Of a stretch of 64,000 bases of DNA, positions 1-8,716 are shown piece by piece. Both the position numbers and the translations under genes were made by a program. Each line of letters starts with the position of its first letter. Within the stretch, counting starts at the first letter, position 1. The notes under the pieces were generated by a model. The model was not told where the DNA came from. It worked only from the letters and a program-made list of their open reading frames with translations, and did no database searches. Source of the stretch: Martinezella tropici. Lineage in GTDB: Bacteria > Pseudomonadota > Alphaproteobacteria > Rhizobiales > Rhizobiaceae. Where the stretch lies: contig NZ_QMKK01000017.1 in the NCBI RefSeq assembly GCF_003287875.1, positions 19,975-83,974 of the forward strand, written 5' to 3'.

Positions 1-2231
1 TAGCGGTCAAGCTCGTTGAGAACGGTCATGTCGAAGGGCGTCGTCGTGGTTCCTTCCTCGATGAAGCCGCGGACATGGAAGTTGCGGTGGTTGGTGCGCC
101 GATAGGTGAGGCGGTGGATCAGGTAGGGGTAGCCATGATAGGCGAAGATGACCGGCCGATCCGGTGTGAAAAAGCCGTCGAAGATCTCGTCGGCGAGACC
201 ATGAGGATGCTGTTCGCTCGATTGCAGCGCCATCAGATCGACGACGTTGACAACGCGGATCGACAATTCCGGGATATTCTGGCGGAGAAGATCGACGGCA
301 GCGAGCGTCTCCATGGTGGGGACATCGCCGGCGCAGGCCATGACCACATCCGGTTCGATCGCGTTCTGTTCGTTACAGGCCCAATGCCAAATGCCGATGC
401 CGGCTTCGCAATGCTTCGCCGCTTCATCCATCGACAGCCATTGCAGCTCCGGTTGTTTGCCGGCGACGATGACGTTGATGCGGTCATAGGTTTTCAGGCA
501 GTGATCCCCGGTCCATAACAGCGTATTGGCATCCGGCGGCAGGTAGATGCGCACGGTGTCGGCTCTTTTGTTGGCAACAACATCGATGAACCCCGGATCC
601 TGATGGCTGAAGCCATTATGGTCCTGTCGCCAAACGTGCGAAGTCAGAAGGTAGTTCAGCGAGGAAATCGGTTTGCGCCATGGCAGTTCGCGCGACACCT
701 TCAACCATTTGGCATGCTGGTTGAACATGGAATCGATAATGTGGATGAAGGCTTCATAGCAGGAGAACAGACCATGGCGCCCGGTGAGCAGATAACCTTC
801 CAGCCATCCTTGGCATAGATGCTCGCTGAGGACCTCCATGACCCGGCCGTCTCGGGCAAGGCTAACGTCATAGGGTTTCATCTCCTCCATCCAGACACGG
901 TCGGTCACTTCAAAGACGCTACCGAGACGGTTGGATTCCGTCTCGTCTGGGCCGAAGATGCGGAAGTTGGCGTGATCGGCATTGAGGGTCAGGATGTCGC
1001 GCAGATAATGGCCAAGGACCTCGGTTGATTGCGCCATTGTTCGGCCGCGCTCCTCGACGGCAACCTTATAGTTGCGAAGATCAGGCACAACGAGTTCACG
1101 GCGCAGCAGCCCGCCATTGGCATTTGGATTGGCGCCCATGCGGCGTTTCCCTTTCGGCGCCAGTGCAGATAATTCCTCTTTCAAGCGCCCGTCGGCGTCG
1201 AAAAGATCCTGCGGATCATAGCTGCGCATCCAGTCTTCCAGGATTTTTCGATGGCTGGCGTCCTCGCGGCAGTTGGAAACCGGCACCTGATGCGCCCGCC
1301 AGAAACCCTCGACTTTCTTGCCGTCGACTTCCTTCGGTCCCGTCCAGCCTTTCGGGCTTCTCAGCACGATCATTGGCCAACGCGGGCAGAAATTGCCGGG
1401 AGCGCCGGTGCGGGCCTCAGTCTGGATGGCGCGAATGCGGTCGAAGACCTGTTCAAAGGTCGCAGCCATCGCTTGATGCATATGGTGCGGGTCAGAACCT
1501 TCGACGAAGAACGGTTCGTAGCCATAGCCGATGAAGAGATGACGCAGGTCCTCGTCGGTGTCGCGACCAAGGATGGTCGGATTGGCGATCTTGTAGCCAT
1601 TGAGATGGAGGATGGGCAGCACGGCGCCGTCGCGGGCCGGATTGAGGAACTTGTTGGAATGCCAGCTGGCGGCCAACGGACCGGTTTCAGCTTCGCCGTC
1701 GCCGACGACACAGGCGGCGATCAGGTCGGGATTGTCGAGGACGGCGCCATAGGCATGAACCAATGCATAGCCGAGCTCGCCGCCCTCGTGGATCGATCCC
1801 GGAGTTTCGGGGGCGGCGTGGCTGGGAATGCCGCCGGGAAAGGAAAACTGACGGAACAGTTTGCGCACGCCGTCCGCATCTTCGGAAATGTCCGGATAGA
1901 TTTCGCTATAGGTGCCTTCGAGATAGGTGTTGGCGACCATGCCGGGGCCGCCATGGCCAGGCCCGCAAATATAGATGATATCGAGATCGCGATCGAGGAT
2001 GATCCGGTTGAGGTGGGCGTAGATGAAGTTGAGCCCTGGTGTCGTACCCCAGTGGCCAAGCAGGCGCGGCTTGATATGCCCGGCCTGTAGCGGCTCGCGC
2101 AGTAGCGGATTGTCCAGCAGGTAGATCTGGCCGACCGAGAGGTAATTGGCGGCGCGCCAATAGCGATCGATGAGGTCGAGTTCGGCGGCGTTGAGTGGAT
2201 GCGCAAAAGTTGCGCTTGGCTGCTTATCCAT
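1..2231 (-). CDS. xfp: Phosphoketolase (C-terminus cut by window edge)
   Basis: Thiamine-diphosphate enzyme that splits xylulose-5-P (or fructose-6-P) with phosphate into acetyl-P and glyceraldehyde-3-P (or erythrose-4-P). The N-terminus reads [20 protein letters not shown], followed by the family landmarks [47 protein letters not shown] and [11 protein letters not shown]. About 743 codons are present and the last part lies beyond base 1; the family is usually near 790 residues. The ATG at 2231 has GGAG seven bases upstream. It lies 70 bp downstream of ackA on the same strand, so its acetyl-P can be turned into ATP directly. A one-mismatch FixK box at 2292-2305 may give it an extra promoter. 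Family assignment is secure; substrate preference cannot be read from sequence. Confidence 0.95.
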   Translation of the reverse strand, partial: MDKQPSATFAHPLNAAELDLIDRYWRAANYLSVGQIYLLDNPLLREPLQAGHIKPRLLGHWGTTPGLNFIYAHLNRIILDRDLDIIYICGPGHGGPGMVANTYLEGTYSEIYPDISEDADGVRKLFRQFSFPGGIPSHAAPETPGSIHEGGELGYALVHAYGAVLDNPDLIAACVVGDGEAETGPLAASWHSNKFLNPARDGAVLPILHLNGYKIANPTILGRDTDEDLRHLFIGYGYEPFFVEGSDPHHMHQAMAATFEQVFDRIRAIQTEARTGAPGNFCPRWPMIVLRSPKGWTGPKEVDGKKVEGFWRAHQVPVSNCREDASHRKILEDWMRSYDPQDLFDADGRLKEELSALAPKGKRRMGANPNANGGLLRRELVVPDLRNYKVAVEERGRTMAQSTEVLGHYLRDILTLNADHANFRIFGPDETESNRLGSVFEVTDRVWMEEMKPYDVSLARDGRVMEVLSEHLCQGWLEGYLLTGRHGLFSCYEAFIHIIDSMFNQHAKWLKVSRELPWRKPISSLNYLLTSHVWRQDHNGFSHQDPGFIDVVANKRADTVRIYLPPDANTLLWTGDHCLKTYDRINVIVAGKQPELQWLSMDEAAKHCEAGIGIWHWACNEQNAIEPDVVMACAGDVPTMETLAAVDLLRQNIPELSIRVVNVVDLMALQSSEQHPHGLADEIFDGFFTPDRPVIFAYHGYPYLIHRLTYRRTNHRNFHVRGFIEEGTTTTPFDMTVLNELDR

Positions 2232-2291
2232 GTGGTCGCTCCAATTCAATATGGTCATTCGTCAGCCTACCGCGAACCACGCGATAGGCGG

Positions 2292-2305
2292 TTGATCTGG
2301 ATCAC
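2292..2305. promoter_or_regulatory. One-mismatch FixK/FNR box upstream of phosphoketolase
   Basis: TTGATCTGGATCAC differs from TTGAY-N4-RTCAA only in the last base. It overlaps the ackA stop codon and its centre is 67 bp upstream of the phosphoketolase ATG, the same spacing as several perfect boxes here. Possible internal promoter; weaker evidence than a perfect site. Confidence 0.4.
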
Positions 2306-3489
2306 TCAGCCGCCAAAACTGACAGCGCTTCATTGGCGATGATCTGCTCCTCGTCCGTTGCGATGACGAAGGTCGCGACAGGGCTTGCCGATGTGCTGAT
2401 GATGGGCCCGCTAGTGGCGTTCGCATTATCGTCGAGGGCGACGCCCAGCCATCGCAGGCGACCGCAGATCGCAGCCCGAATTTCCGGCTGGTGTTCGCCG
2501 ATCCCGGCGGTAAAAACGATGCCGTCAAGGCCGCCCAGCGTTGCCGCCATACGGCCAATTTCTCCCGCAATGCGCAAGGCAAGGAGATCGATCGCTTCGC
2601 GCGCCTCAGTGCGCTCGTCCTTCAGGAGATCGCGCGTGTCGCCGCTAATACCCGACACGCCAAGCAGGCCTGAGCGATGATAGAGCATCTCCTCAAGGTT
2701 GCGCAGCGTCCGGCCTTTCGGCCCGAGAAGATGCAACAGCACGCCGGGATCGAGAGCGCCGCAGCGTGTTGCCATCGGTATGCCGTCGAGCGTTGAAAAT
2801 CCCATGCTGCAGTCACGGCTTTCGCCGCCATCGAGGGCGCACAGGCTCGCACCACTGCCGAGATGCGCGACAATCACCTTGCCCGCGGCCACCTTCGGTG
2901 CGCGCGCTCGTAGTTCCGTGGCGATGAAAGCATGGGAAAGACCATGAAATCCGTAGCGCTTGATCCCCTGATCGTGCAGTGCACGGGGCAAGGCAAATCG
3001 GCGAACTAGATCGCTCTGGGTTGCGTGGAAGGCTGTATCGAAGGAGGCCGTCTGCGCTAGCGTCGGTCGTAGATGTTTGACCGCACGGATCAGGCGGAGC
3101 GCCTGAGGCTGGTGCAAAGGCGCGAGCGCGGTCAACTGGTCTATATCGCCGATGCTAGTCTCGTCGAGGCGAATGGGACCGACGAACCGCTCGCCGCCAT
3201 GTACGACACGATGACCGACAGCCCGCACGGCATCCATGTTGAAATGCCTGCCGAGTGTTTCGAATGTTTCGGCGATGACATTGCGCAGATCCTCACCGCC
3301 TTCGGCGTGTATGAACGTGTCGAAGACTGCCGGTCCTTCCGTCAGATGAAGCGACAGCGGGCGCCTGCTGAAGTCGACCAAACCCTTGCCGATGCGACGT
3401 GCTCCGTTCACATCACATTGGAATAAACCGATCTTGAGCGTTGACGAGCCCGCATTGAATGTGAGCAGCAACTTGGCGTCAGTCATCAT
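2302..3489 (-). CDS. ackA: Acetate kinase
   Basis: Converts acetyl-P and ADP to acetate and ATP in the cytoplasm. The 395-residue length is normal for AckA. Visible landmarks are the N-terminal phosphate-binding FNAGSSTLKIGLF, HRVVHGGERF, the YGFHGLSH segment, AHLGSGASLCA and the C-terminal FTAGIGEHQPEIR. The ATG at 3489 is followed at once by a second ATG (3486); the AAGGAA ribosome site fits the second slightly better. It heads an ackA-phosphoketolase unit, giving ATP from sugar phosphates without respiration. Two perfect FixK boxes lie in the divergent region with the Usp gene, the nearer about 155 bp upstream. No pta is seen, so acetyl-P probably comes from the phosphoketolase (inference). 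Confidence 0.96.
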   Translation of the reverse strand: MMTDAKLLLTFNAGSSTLKIGLFQCDVNGARRIGKGLVDFSRRPLSLHLTEGPAVFDTFIHAEGGEDLRNVIAETFETLGRHFNMDAVRAVGHRVVHGGERFVGPIRLDETSIGDIDQLTALAPLHQPQALRLIRAVKHLRPTLAQTASFDTAFHATQSDLVRRFALPRALHDQGIKRYGFHGLSHAFIATELRARAPKVAAGKVIVAHLGSGASLCALDGGESRDCSMGFSTLDGIPMATRCGALDPGVLLHLLGPKGRTLRNLEEMLYHRSGLLGVSGISGDTRDLLKDERTEAREAIDLLALRIAGEIGRMAATLGGLDGIVFTAGIGEHQPEIRAAICGRLRWLGVALDDNANATSGPIISTSASPVATFVIATDEEQIIANEALSVLAAE

Positions 3490-3637
3490 GGTTCCTTCGG
3501 TTGGAAATCAGCTGCCAACGATTAAGCCGAGACAGTCGGCTGCGATGAAATGTTGCGCCGAGTTTCCACCCAATCCGGAGAGCTTGACCAAGCTTGAATA
3601 CAGCCATCGCTTCTAAGGCTGGCCTCCGCCTTTTGCA

Positions 3638-3651
3638 TTGACCCACATCAA
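3638..3651. promoter_or_regulatory. FixK/FNR box (ackA side)
   Basis: TTGACCCACATCAA is a perfect TTGAY-N4-RTCAA match in the ackA/Usp divergent region. Being the site nearer ackA, it probably serves ackA-xfp. Confidence 0.8.
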
Positions 3652-3689
3652 GCTGTGTGACGCCAGCGATCGATCTTCGATCCGGGGTG

Positions 3690-3703
3690 TTGACCAAGAT
3701 CAA
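3690..3703. promoter_or_regulatory. FixK/FNR box (Usp side)
   Basis: TTGACCAAGATCAA is a perfect match. Its centre is 74 bp before the Usp ATG at 3771, which suits an activator near -41.5 of a start site about 33 bp before the gene. Confidence 0.82.
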
Positions 3704-3770
3704 GGCGCAGCGCCCGCCGGTGCATAAACTCAGGCCCATCGAACAACGAGTTCAAACAGGAGGTGTGACC

Positions 3771-4604
3771 ATGCAAGCGAAGACCATTTTGAGTGTCATC
3801 GGCGTCAATCAAGATGATGACGATCTGCGTTCCGCAATCGAATTGTGCCGGGAGGCGAAAGCCCATTTGTCCGTGCTGGTGACGGCACTCGCTGCTCCGC
3901 CGATCGGCGGACATGGCGAAGTGACGTCCACGGTATGGTTCGAGGAGCGTGAGCGTCAGACGGAAGATCTTCGTCGGAAGGTCGCTGCTACCAACGCCAT
4001 TCTGCAGGCGGATGATGTTTCATTCGACGTAAACAGCCTCTTTACGGAATACGGATGGGCGGAGAATGAAATCGGAGACCGGGCGCGCTATGTCGACCTG
4101 ACGCTGATCGGCGGCGGCTTTCTGGCCCATGACGACATGCGGCAGGAAATTTTGAACGGAGCCCTGTTTCGGTCGCCGGCGCCGATCCTTCTTGTGCCGA
4201 AAGGGCATGCCGCTTCTCTTCGCCCGAAAACGGTCTTGGTTGCGTGGGACTCTCGCAACGAGGCGAGCATGGCCGTGCGGGCTGCGATGGACCAGCTGAT
4301 TGCGGCCGATAGCGTGTGTGTCGCCATGGTCGATCCATCCGCGACGATCGGCAGCAACGGCGAAGAGCCTGGAGCCGATGTCGCGACCTTCCTAGCACGG
4401 CATGGAATCCGGGTCTCGGTGGATGTCTTGCCCAGCGGCGGGCGTGCTGTCGCGGACGTGCTGCGTCAGCATGCGATCGATATCGGTGCCGAACTGATTG
4501 TCATGGGTGCTTACGGGCATTCGCGGGTGCGTGAGTGGATCTTCGGAGGGACGACGCGCTCCATGCTCGAGCAGACGCCCGTTCCGTTGATGATGACACG
4601 CTGA
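3771..4604 (+). CDS. Tandem universal stress protein (UspA family)
   Basis: Cytoplasmic stress protein of 277 residues with two Usp folds: about 1-140 (opening KTILSVIGV) and about 150-277 (PKTVLVAWDS, ending in the nucleotide-loop-like MGAYGHSRVREWIFGGTTRS). The reading frame extends further upstream, but the ATG at 3771 directly follows AGGAGGTGTGACC, a strong ribosome site, and the protein start matches its paralog. It is clearly related along its whole length to the 277-residue Usp at 41423-42256 (shared NGEEPGAD, AFLARHG-like and GGxTRSML segments). Preceded by a FixK box and followed after 68 bp by a GNAT-like gene on the same strand. Molecular role unknown. Confidence 0.92.
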   Translation: MQAKTILSVIGVNQDDDDLRSAIELCREAKAHLSVLVTALAAPPIGGHGEVTSTVWFEERERQTEDLRRKVAATNAILQADDVSFDVNSLFTEYGWAENEIGDRARYVDLTLIGGGFLAHDDMRQEILNGALFRSPAPILLVPKGHAASLRPKTVLVAWDSRNEASMAVRAAMDQLIAADSVCVAMVDPSATIGSNGEEPGADVATFLARHGIRVSVDVLPSGGRAVADVLRQHAIDIGAELIVMGAYGHSRVREWIFGGTTRSMLEQTPVPLMMTR

Positions 4605-4672
4605 CACCCAATTGGCTCATGACCCCGCCGACAGGTGTGGTCGATTGCCTTTATTCTTGGAAAGGAAGAAGA

Positions 4673-5113
4673 ATGGCTGGCACTTATGTTATCGCCGCGC
4701 TGCGGCCGGATCAGATCGTGCAAGCCTATCCTCTTGTCCAGGCAGCAGTTCCAAACCTTGGCATGGTTGCATGGCGCCGGATGGCATCCGACGCCAATCG
4801 CCACGACGAAATCCTCGTCGCGGTCAACCCTCGAGGCTACATTCAGGGCCTAAGCATCTATAGGCCCTGCGATCATCCCGCCGTCGGGCTGCTGCTTGAC
4901 GTCATTTTTCTGATTGTCGCAAGTGCAGCTGATGAACGTGGCATTGCGCAAACCCTATTGGCGAGCATTCGATCGCGGGCCAGGGAACTCAAGTACAACC
5001 AAATTAGATTCTGGAATCAAAATCCGGGCAATTGGGAACAGATGCACGACGAGGAGCGCGTTTATCGATTGGATCACGGGCTTATGATGTTCTGCAACGA
5101 AAGGGACCGATGA
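4673..5113 (+). CDS. GNAT-like acetyltransferase-fold protein
   Basis: Protein of 146 residues starting MAGTYVIAALRPDQIVQAYP. The pattern resembles a GNAT fold: an N-terminal strand-helix unit, a central VNPRGYIQGLSIYR and LLDVIFLIVAS strand pair, then ERGIAQTLLASIRSRARE, like the acetyl-CoA-binding helix. The canonical Q/RxxGxG/A loop is not clean, so activity is uncertain. Start chosen at the ATG after AAAGGAAGAAGA; the frame is open further upstream but would run into the Usp gene. Same strand as the FixK-controlled Usp, 68 bp downstream, so probably co-transcribed. Convergent with fxkR, whose end is 25 bp away. Confidence 0.7.
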   Translation: MAGTYVIAALRPDQIVQAYPLVQAAVPNLGMVAWRRMASDANRHDEILVAVNPRGYIQGLSIYRPCDHPAVGLLLDVIFLIVASAADERGIAQTLLASIRSRARELKYNQIRFWNQNPGNWEQMHDEERVYRLDHGLMMFCNERDR

Positions 5114-5138
5114 GGATTCGTTCGCAGCGAGGTCGCCT

Positions 5139-5864
5139 TTATCTCTTTGCGGTAAAGACGTAACCCACACCGCGTATCGATTTGATCAACTGTGGATGCG
5201 TGGAATCGGCCTCGATCTTCTTGCGCAGTCGCGCGATCTGGGCATCGATCGTCCGATCGTACACCTCCAGATTCCGGCCGCGCGTCGATTCCATGAGGAA
5301 TTCGCGGTTGAGCACCCGCCCGGCATGGCGCGCGAACACGACCAGCATGTCGAATTCGCCGGTGGTCAATTCGATTTCGATTTTGGCCGGTGAGAGAAGC
5401 TGCCGTTTGCCGATATCGAGCTGCCAGCCCTCGAAACGAAACACGTCACCGGGTTCGGTTTCCTGAGCTTTTGCCGCCGGTTGTCGGCGGCGAAGAATGG
5501 ACTTGAGGCGAGCATGCACTTCCCTGAGATGAAAGGGCTTGGCGATGTAGTCGTCGGCGCCAACCTCAATTCCGACGATCCTGTCGACAACATCGTCGCG
5601 ACCGGTCAGCATGATGATCGGAATGTCCGACTGGCTGCGGATTTCGCGGGCAAGGTCCAATCCGTCCTCGCCACCGGGCAGGACCCAGTCCAATAGAATG
5701 ATATCAAAATTGTCTTGCTGCAGAGACGCTCGCATCTCAGGGCCGTTCGATGCAGTGCTTACGACATACCCTTCGTCCTCGAAGTAGCGTGTCAGCATCT
5801 GACGGATTCTGGGGTCGTCGTCCACGACCAGAAGATGTTCACGCCGCTGCTGATCGAGTGCCAT
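5139..5864 (-). CDS. fxkR: OmpR/PhoB-family response regulator, FxkR-like
   Basis: Two-domain DNA-binding regulator of 241 residues. The receiver (about 10-122) has the acidic pair VVDDD, the phosphoacceptor Asp in IILLDWVLPGG and the Lys in YIAKPF. The winged-helix domain (about 145-240) carries the family ending RRxxKIEADSxHPQLIKSIRGVGYVF. It is divergent from fixK and next to the hybrid fixL, with no kinase partner of its own. In R. etli an OmpR-type regulator, FxkR, links hybrid FixL to fixK transcription (established knowledge, from memory), and this gene sits where FxkR would. The symbol is given by context and family; phosphotransfer from FixL is inferred. Confidence 0.8.
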   Translation of the reverse strand: MALDQQRREHLLVVDDDPRIRQMLTRYFEDEGYVVSTASNGPEMRASLQQDNFDIILLDWVLPGGEDGLDLAREIRSQSDIPIIMLTGRDDVVDRIVGIEVGADDYIAKPFHLREVHARLKSILRRRQPAAKAQETEPGDVFRFEGWQLDIGKRQLLSPAKIEIELTTGEFDMLVVFARHAGRVLNREFLMESTRGRNLEVYDRTIDAQIARLRKKIEADSTHPQLIKSIRGVGYVFTAKR

Positions 5865-5897
5865 TGCAAGGGTTCCAGTAAAGACGGGCTGCGACCT

Positions 5898-5913
5898 GTG
5901 ACAATCCGTTACA
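5898..5913. promoter_or_regulatory. Direct repeat in fixK promoter, candidate FxkR site
   Basis: GTGACA-ATCC-GTTACA, two hexamers differing at one base with a 10-bp period, which suits the tandem binding of OmpR-family regulators. It is in the fxkR/fixK divergent region, about 100 bp before the fixK ATG. I recall the R. etli 'K-box' bound by FxkR as containing GTTACA-type half-sites; this is from memory and should be checked. Confidence 0.55.
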
Positions 5914-6006
5914 AAATTGCACGATCTCTAACACGCGTAACATTCGGCTGTCACTCGGAAGGCAACAATCTACACGGCATCGGAACAACATTTGAGAGGG
6001 ATTGTC

Positions 6007-6765
6007 ATGTTGTCGGCAAAGAGCGCTGAGCGAGCTCAGAGTTACAATGAGGTTGTCGTTGCCTTCGATACCGAACCGACCTGTCTTCAATCACTGTTCT
6101 CGAAGCAACCACTGGAACAATTGGATGCCGGCGGAACGTTGTTCTTCGAGGGCGACCAGGCAAAACAGCTCTTTGAGCTGGTAGAGGGGGTTCTGCGCAT
6201 TTTCAAGATCATGGCGGACGGCAGGCGCGTCATCACAGGCTTCCTCTACCCGGGCGATCTTGTCGGCGTTTCCCTCAGAAATCACTATCTCTATAGCGCC
6301 GAAGCCGTAACCCCTGTCAGATTGCGCCGTTTCTCCCGGAGAGCCTTCGAGGATACGGTCGGCAATTCGCCGGAACTGAGGCCGCAACTTCTTGCCCGTC
6401 TCTGCGACGAAATGGCGGCAGCCCAGGATCAAATGGTGTTGCTGTCCTGCAAAAATGCCGAAGAGCGGCTTTGCAGCTTCTTGCTGCAGCAGCTGCAGCG
6501 GAAACGAGAACAGGATCGCTCATGCAGTGTCGTTGATCTTCCGATGACCCGTCTCGATATCGCCGACTATCTGGGCCTCACGATCGAAACAGTTTCCCGA
6601 ACCATGACGAGGCTGACAAACAAGGGTATCGTCGGTCCCGCGGGTCGCCATTCCATCCGCATTTTAAAGGCCAGGATGCTTGCACATCTGGCGGGAGAGG
6701 GTGATGAATGCGACGATCGCTATTCGCCCGTCATTTCCTTGGATGATGCCCGGCGGCGCCACTAA
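6007..6765 (+). CDS. fixK: FixK, Crp/Fnr-family transcription activator
   Basis: Regulator of 252 residues: cyclic-nucleotide-binding-type beta-roll (about 30-140), dimer helix (about 145-165) and C-terminal winged helix (about 175-235). The recognition helix reads LTIETVSRTMTRL, with the Glu and Ser-Arg of FNR/FixK proteins that read TTGAT half-sites. It lacks the N-terminal cysteine cluster of FNR, so it should not sense oxygen itself. The frame opens at a TTG (5992), but the ATG at 6007 is better placed after GAGAGGGA. It is divergent from fxkR and 21 bp upstream of fixL. It is the obvious candidate to bind the many TTGAY-N4-RTCAA boxes here; no such box lies in its own promoter. Confidence 0.92.
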   Translation: MLSAKSAERAQSYNEVVVAFDTEPTCLQSLFSKQPLEQLDAGGTLFFEGDQAKQLFELVEGVLRIFKIMADGRRVITGFLYPGDLVGVSLRNHYLYSAEAVTPVRLRRFSRRAFEDTVGNSPELRPQLLARLCDEMAAAQDQMVLLSCKNAEERLCSFLLQQLQRKREQDRSCSVVDLPMTRLDIADYLGLTIETVSRTMTRLTNKGIVGPAGRHSIRILKARMLAHLAGEGDECDDRYSPVISLDDARRRH

Positions 6766-6786
6766 CCGAATGCAAATGGAAGTTCG

Positions 6787-8706
6787 ATGATCGATCAGCC
6801 CTCAGGACAGCAGGCCGCGGAAACCAGGTTGGACGAAATCGCCCAGATCCTCGATAGCGCGAATATTGTCGTGCACACGTTCGACGGAATTATCCGCAGG
6901 TGGACGTCGGGATGCGAGCGGCTCTACGGCTGGACCCAACAGGAGGCCATTGGCCGGGTGGTTCATGAGTTGCTGTCGACTATTTTCCCGGAGCCTCTCG
7001 AGGAAATCCGCGGCAAGGTCGCCCGGCAGGTTGCTTGGCAGGGGGAGCTTGTGCATCTACACAAGGACGGCAGGCCCGTCGTCGTGACGAGCCGTTGGGT
7101 TGCGGCATCCTCTGCCGATCCAGACCAACACGTCATCGTTCAAACGAATAATGACATCAGTCACTTAAAGCAGATACAGGCGGATCTGGCCGAGCGTGAG
7201 GCTCATCTGCGGTCAATTCTGGCGACCGTCCCCGAATCGATGATTGTGATCGACGAATTAGGAGTGATCGCGTCCTTCAGCACCGCTGCGGAAAAGCTGT
7301 TTGGATATTCGGCGGAGGATGTGCAGGGAAAAAACGTTTCGATGCTGATGCCTTCGCCAGACCGCGAGGCCCATGATGGATATCTCTCGCATTATCTGAC
7401 GACCGGCGAGCGCCGCATCATCGGGTACGGCCGCGTGGTCAGTGGCCGACGCAAAGACGGCACGGTCTTTCCGATGGAATTGTCAGTTGGCGAGGCGATC
7501 GCCAACGGCAAACGAATATTCACCGGCTTCGTCCGTGACCTGACGAGCCGCCACAAGATCGAAGAGGAACTTCGACAATCACAGAAGATGGAAGCCATAG
7601 GCCAATTGACTGGCGGCCTGGCCCATGACTTCAACAACCTGCTCACCGTCATCAGCGGCAACCTGGAAATGATCGAGGCGCGGCTGCAGGATCCGAAGTT
7701 GCTGTCGTTGGTTTCCGAGGCACAGGCAGCGGCCGAGGACGGGGCGAAGCTTACCGCTCAACTCCTTGCCTTTGGTCGTCGCCAGCCTCTCAATCCCAAG
7801 CTTATGGACGTGGGGAGGTTTGTATCCGGCTTTTCCGATCTCTTGCGCCGCACATTGGGCGAGGCGATCGAATTGCGAACCGTCATTACTGGTTCGGCGA
7901 ACGAAGCACTTGTCGATGGCTCTCAATTGCAAAATGCTCTCCTTAACCTCGCCATCAACGCACGGGATGCGATGCCCCGCGGTGGGCTTTTGTCGATAGA
8001 GATTTCTCGCCAGCGGCTCGATGCTGACTACGCACGCATGTATCCGGAGGTCCGGACCGGTGAATACGTGTTGATTGCAGTGACCGATACCGGTGTTGGC
8101 ATGTCGAGCGAGACGAGGGAGCGTGCCTTTGAGCCGTTCTTTACGACAAAGGGCATGGGGGCTGGTACTGGGCTTGGCCTCAGCATGGTCTATGGCTTTG
8201 CCAAGCAGTCAGGTGGCCTTGTCCAGCTCTATAGCGAGATCGGCCAAGGGACGAGCGTTCGCATCTTCCTGCCTGCTCAAAAGGCACGAACGGAAATGGA
8301 GCCAGTTCATGCAGACGACAAGAAGCCTGACATGATTCCAAAAGGCTTCGAGCGTATCCTCGTCGTCGAGGACGATGCTCGTGTTCGCCGCGTCACCGTC
8401 TCCCGGCTTCTCGATGCCGGATACAGTGTCCTTGAGGCAGGCAATGGAACCGAGGCCCTGGCCCTTTTCCAGGAGAATCACGACATCGCATTGCTGTTTA
8501 CTGATGTCGTCATGCCGGGCGGCATGGCTGGGGATGAACTGGCACATAAAATCCGGGCCATGCGCCCTGAAATCAAGGTGCTATTCACATCCGGCTATGC
8601 CGAACCCACGATCGCCGGTCGCGAATTGGCGGAGGCTGGCAGTTGGTTGAAAAAACCCTACACCGCCCGCCAACTTGCTATCCGCCTGCGTGAGCTGCTC
8701 GATTAA
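6787..8706 (+). CDS. fixL: Hybrid FixL oxygen-sensor histidine kinase with receiver
   Basis: Soluble hybrid kinase of 639 residues with no membrane segment. Order: PAS (about 15-130), heme-PAS (about 140-260), HisKA with the phosphoacceptor His near 280 in GGLAHDFNNLLT, HATPase (about 385-500), and a C-terminal receiver with its Asp near 573 in LLFTDVVMPGG. The second PAS has the FixL heme signature: His196 in DREAHDGYLSHYL, then GERRIIGYGRVVSGRRKDGT, including the arginines that contact bound oxygen. Known FixL kinases are active when heme is oxygen-free. Start ATG after GGAAG, 21 bp behind fixK. This hybrid form, with an OmpR-type partner instead of FixJ, is typical of the R. etli/leguminosarum group. 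Convergent with hemN. Confidence 0.94.
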   Translation: MIDQPSGQQAAETRLDEIAQILDSANIVVHTFDGIIRRWTSGCERLYGWTQQEAIGRVVHELLSTIFPEPLEEIRGKVARQVAWQGELVHLHKDGRPVVVTSRWVAASSADPDQHVIVQTNNDISHLKQIQADLAEREAHLRSILATVPESMIVIDELGVIASFSTAAEKLFGYSAEDVQGKNVSMLMPSPDREAHDGYLSHYLTTGERRIIGYGRVVSGRRKDGTVFPMELSVGEAIANGKRIFTGFVRDLTSRHKIEEELRQSQKMEAIGQLTGGLAHDFNNLLTVISGNLEMIEARLQDPKLLSLVSEAQAAAEDGAKLTAQLLAFGRRQPLNPKLMDVGRFVSGFSDLLRRTLGEAIELRTVITGSANEALVDGSQLQNALLNLAINARDAMPRGGLLSIEISRQRLDADYARMYPEVRTGEYVLIAVTDTGVGMSSETRERAFEPFFTTKGMGAGTGLGLSMVYGFAKQSGGLVQLYSEIGQGTSVRIFLPAQKARTEMEPVHADDKKPDMIPKGFERILVVEDDARVRRVTVSRLLDAGYSVLEAGNGTEALALFQENHDIALLFTDVVMPGGMAGDELAHKIRAMRPEIKVLFTSGYAEPTIAGRELAEAGSWLKKPYTARQLAIRLRELLD

Positions 8707-8716
8707 CTTTTTGCAT

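Noticed and set aside
75..518. Plus-strand ORFs opposite the phosphoketolase
   Set aside because: The minus strand encodes an uninterrupted, clearly recognisable phosphoketolase; the plus-strand frames have no family pattern.
5992..6006. Five-codon N-terminal extension of FixK from a TTG
   Set aside because: The ATG at 6007 has the better ribosome site and gives a normal start.
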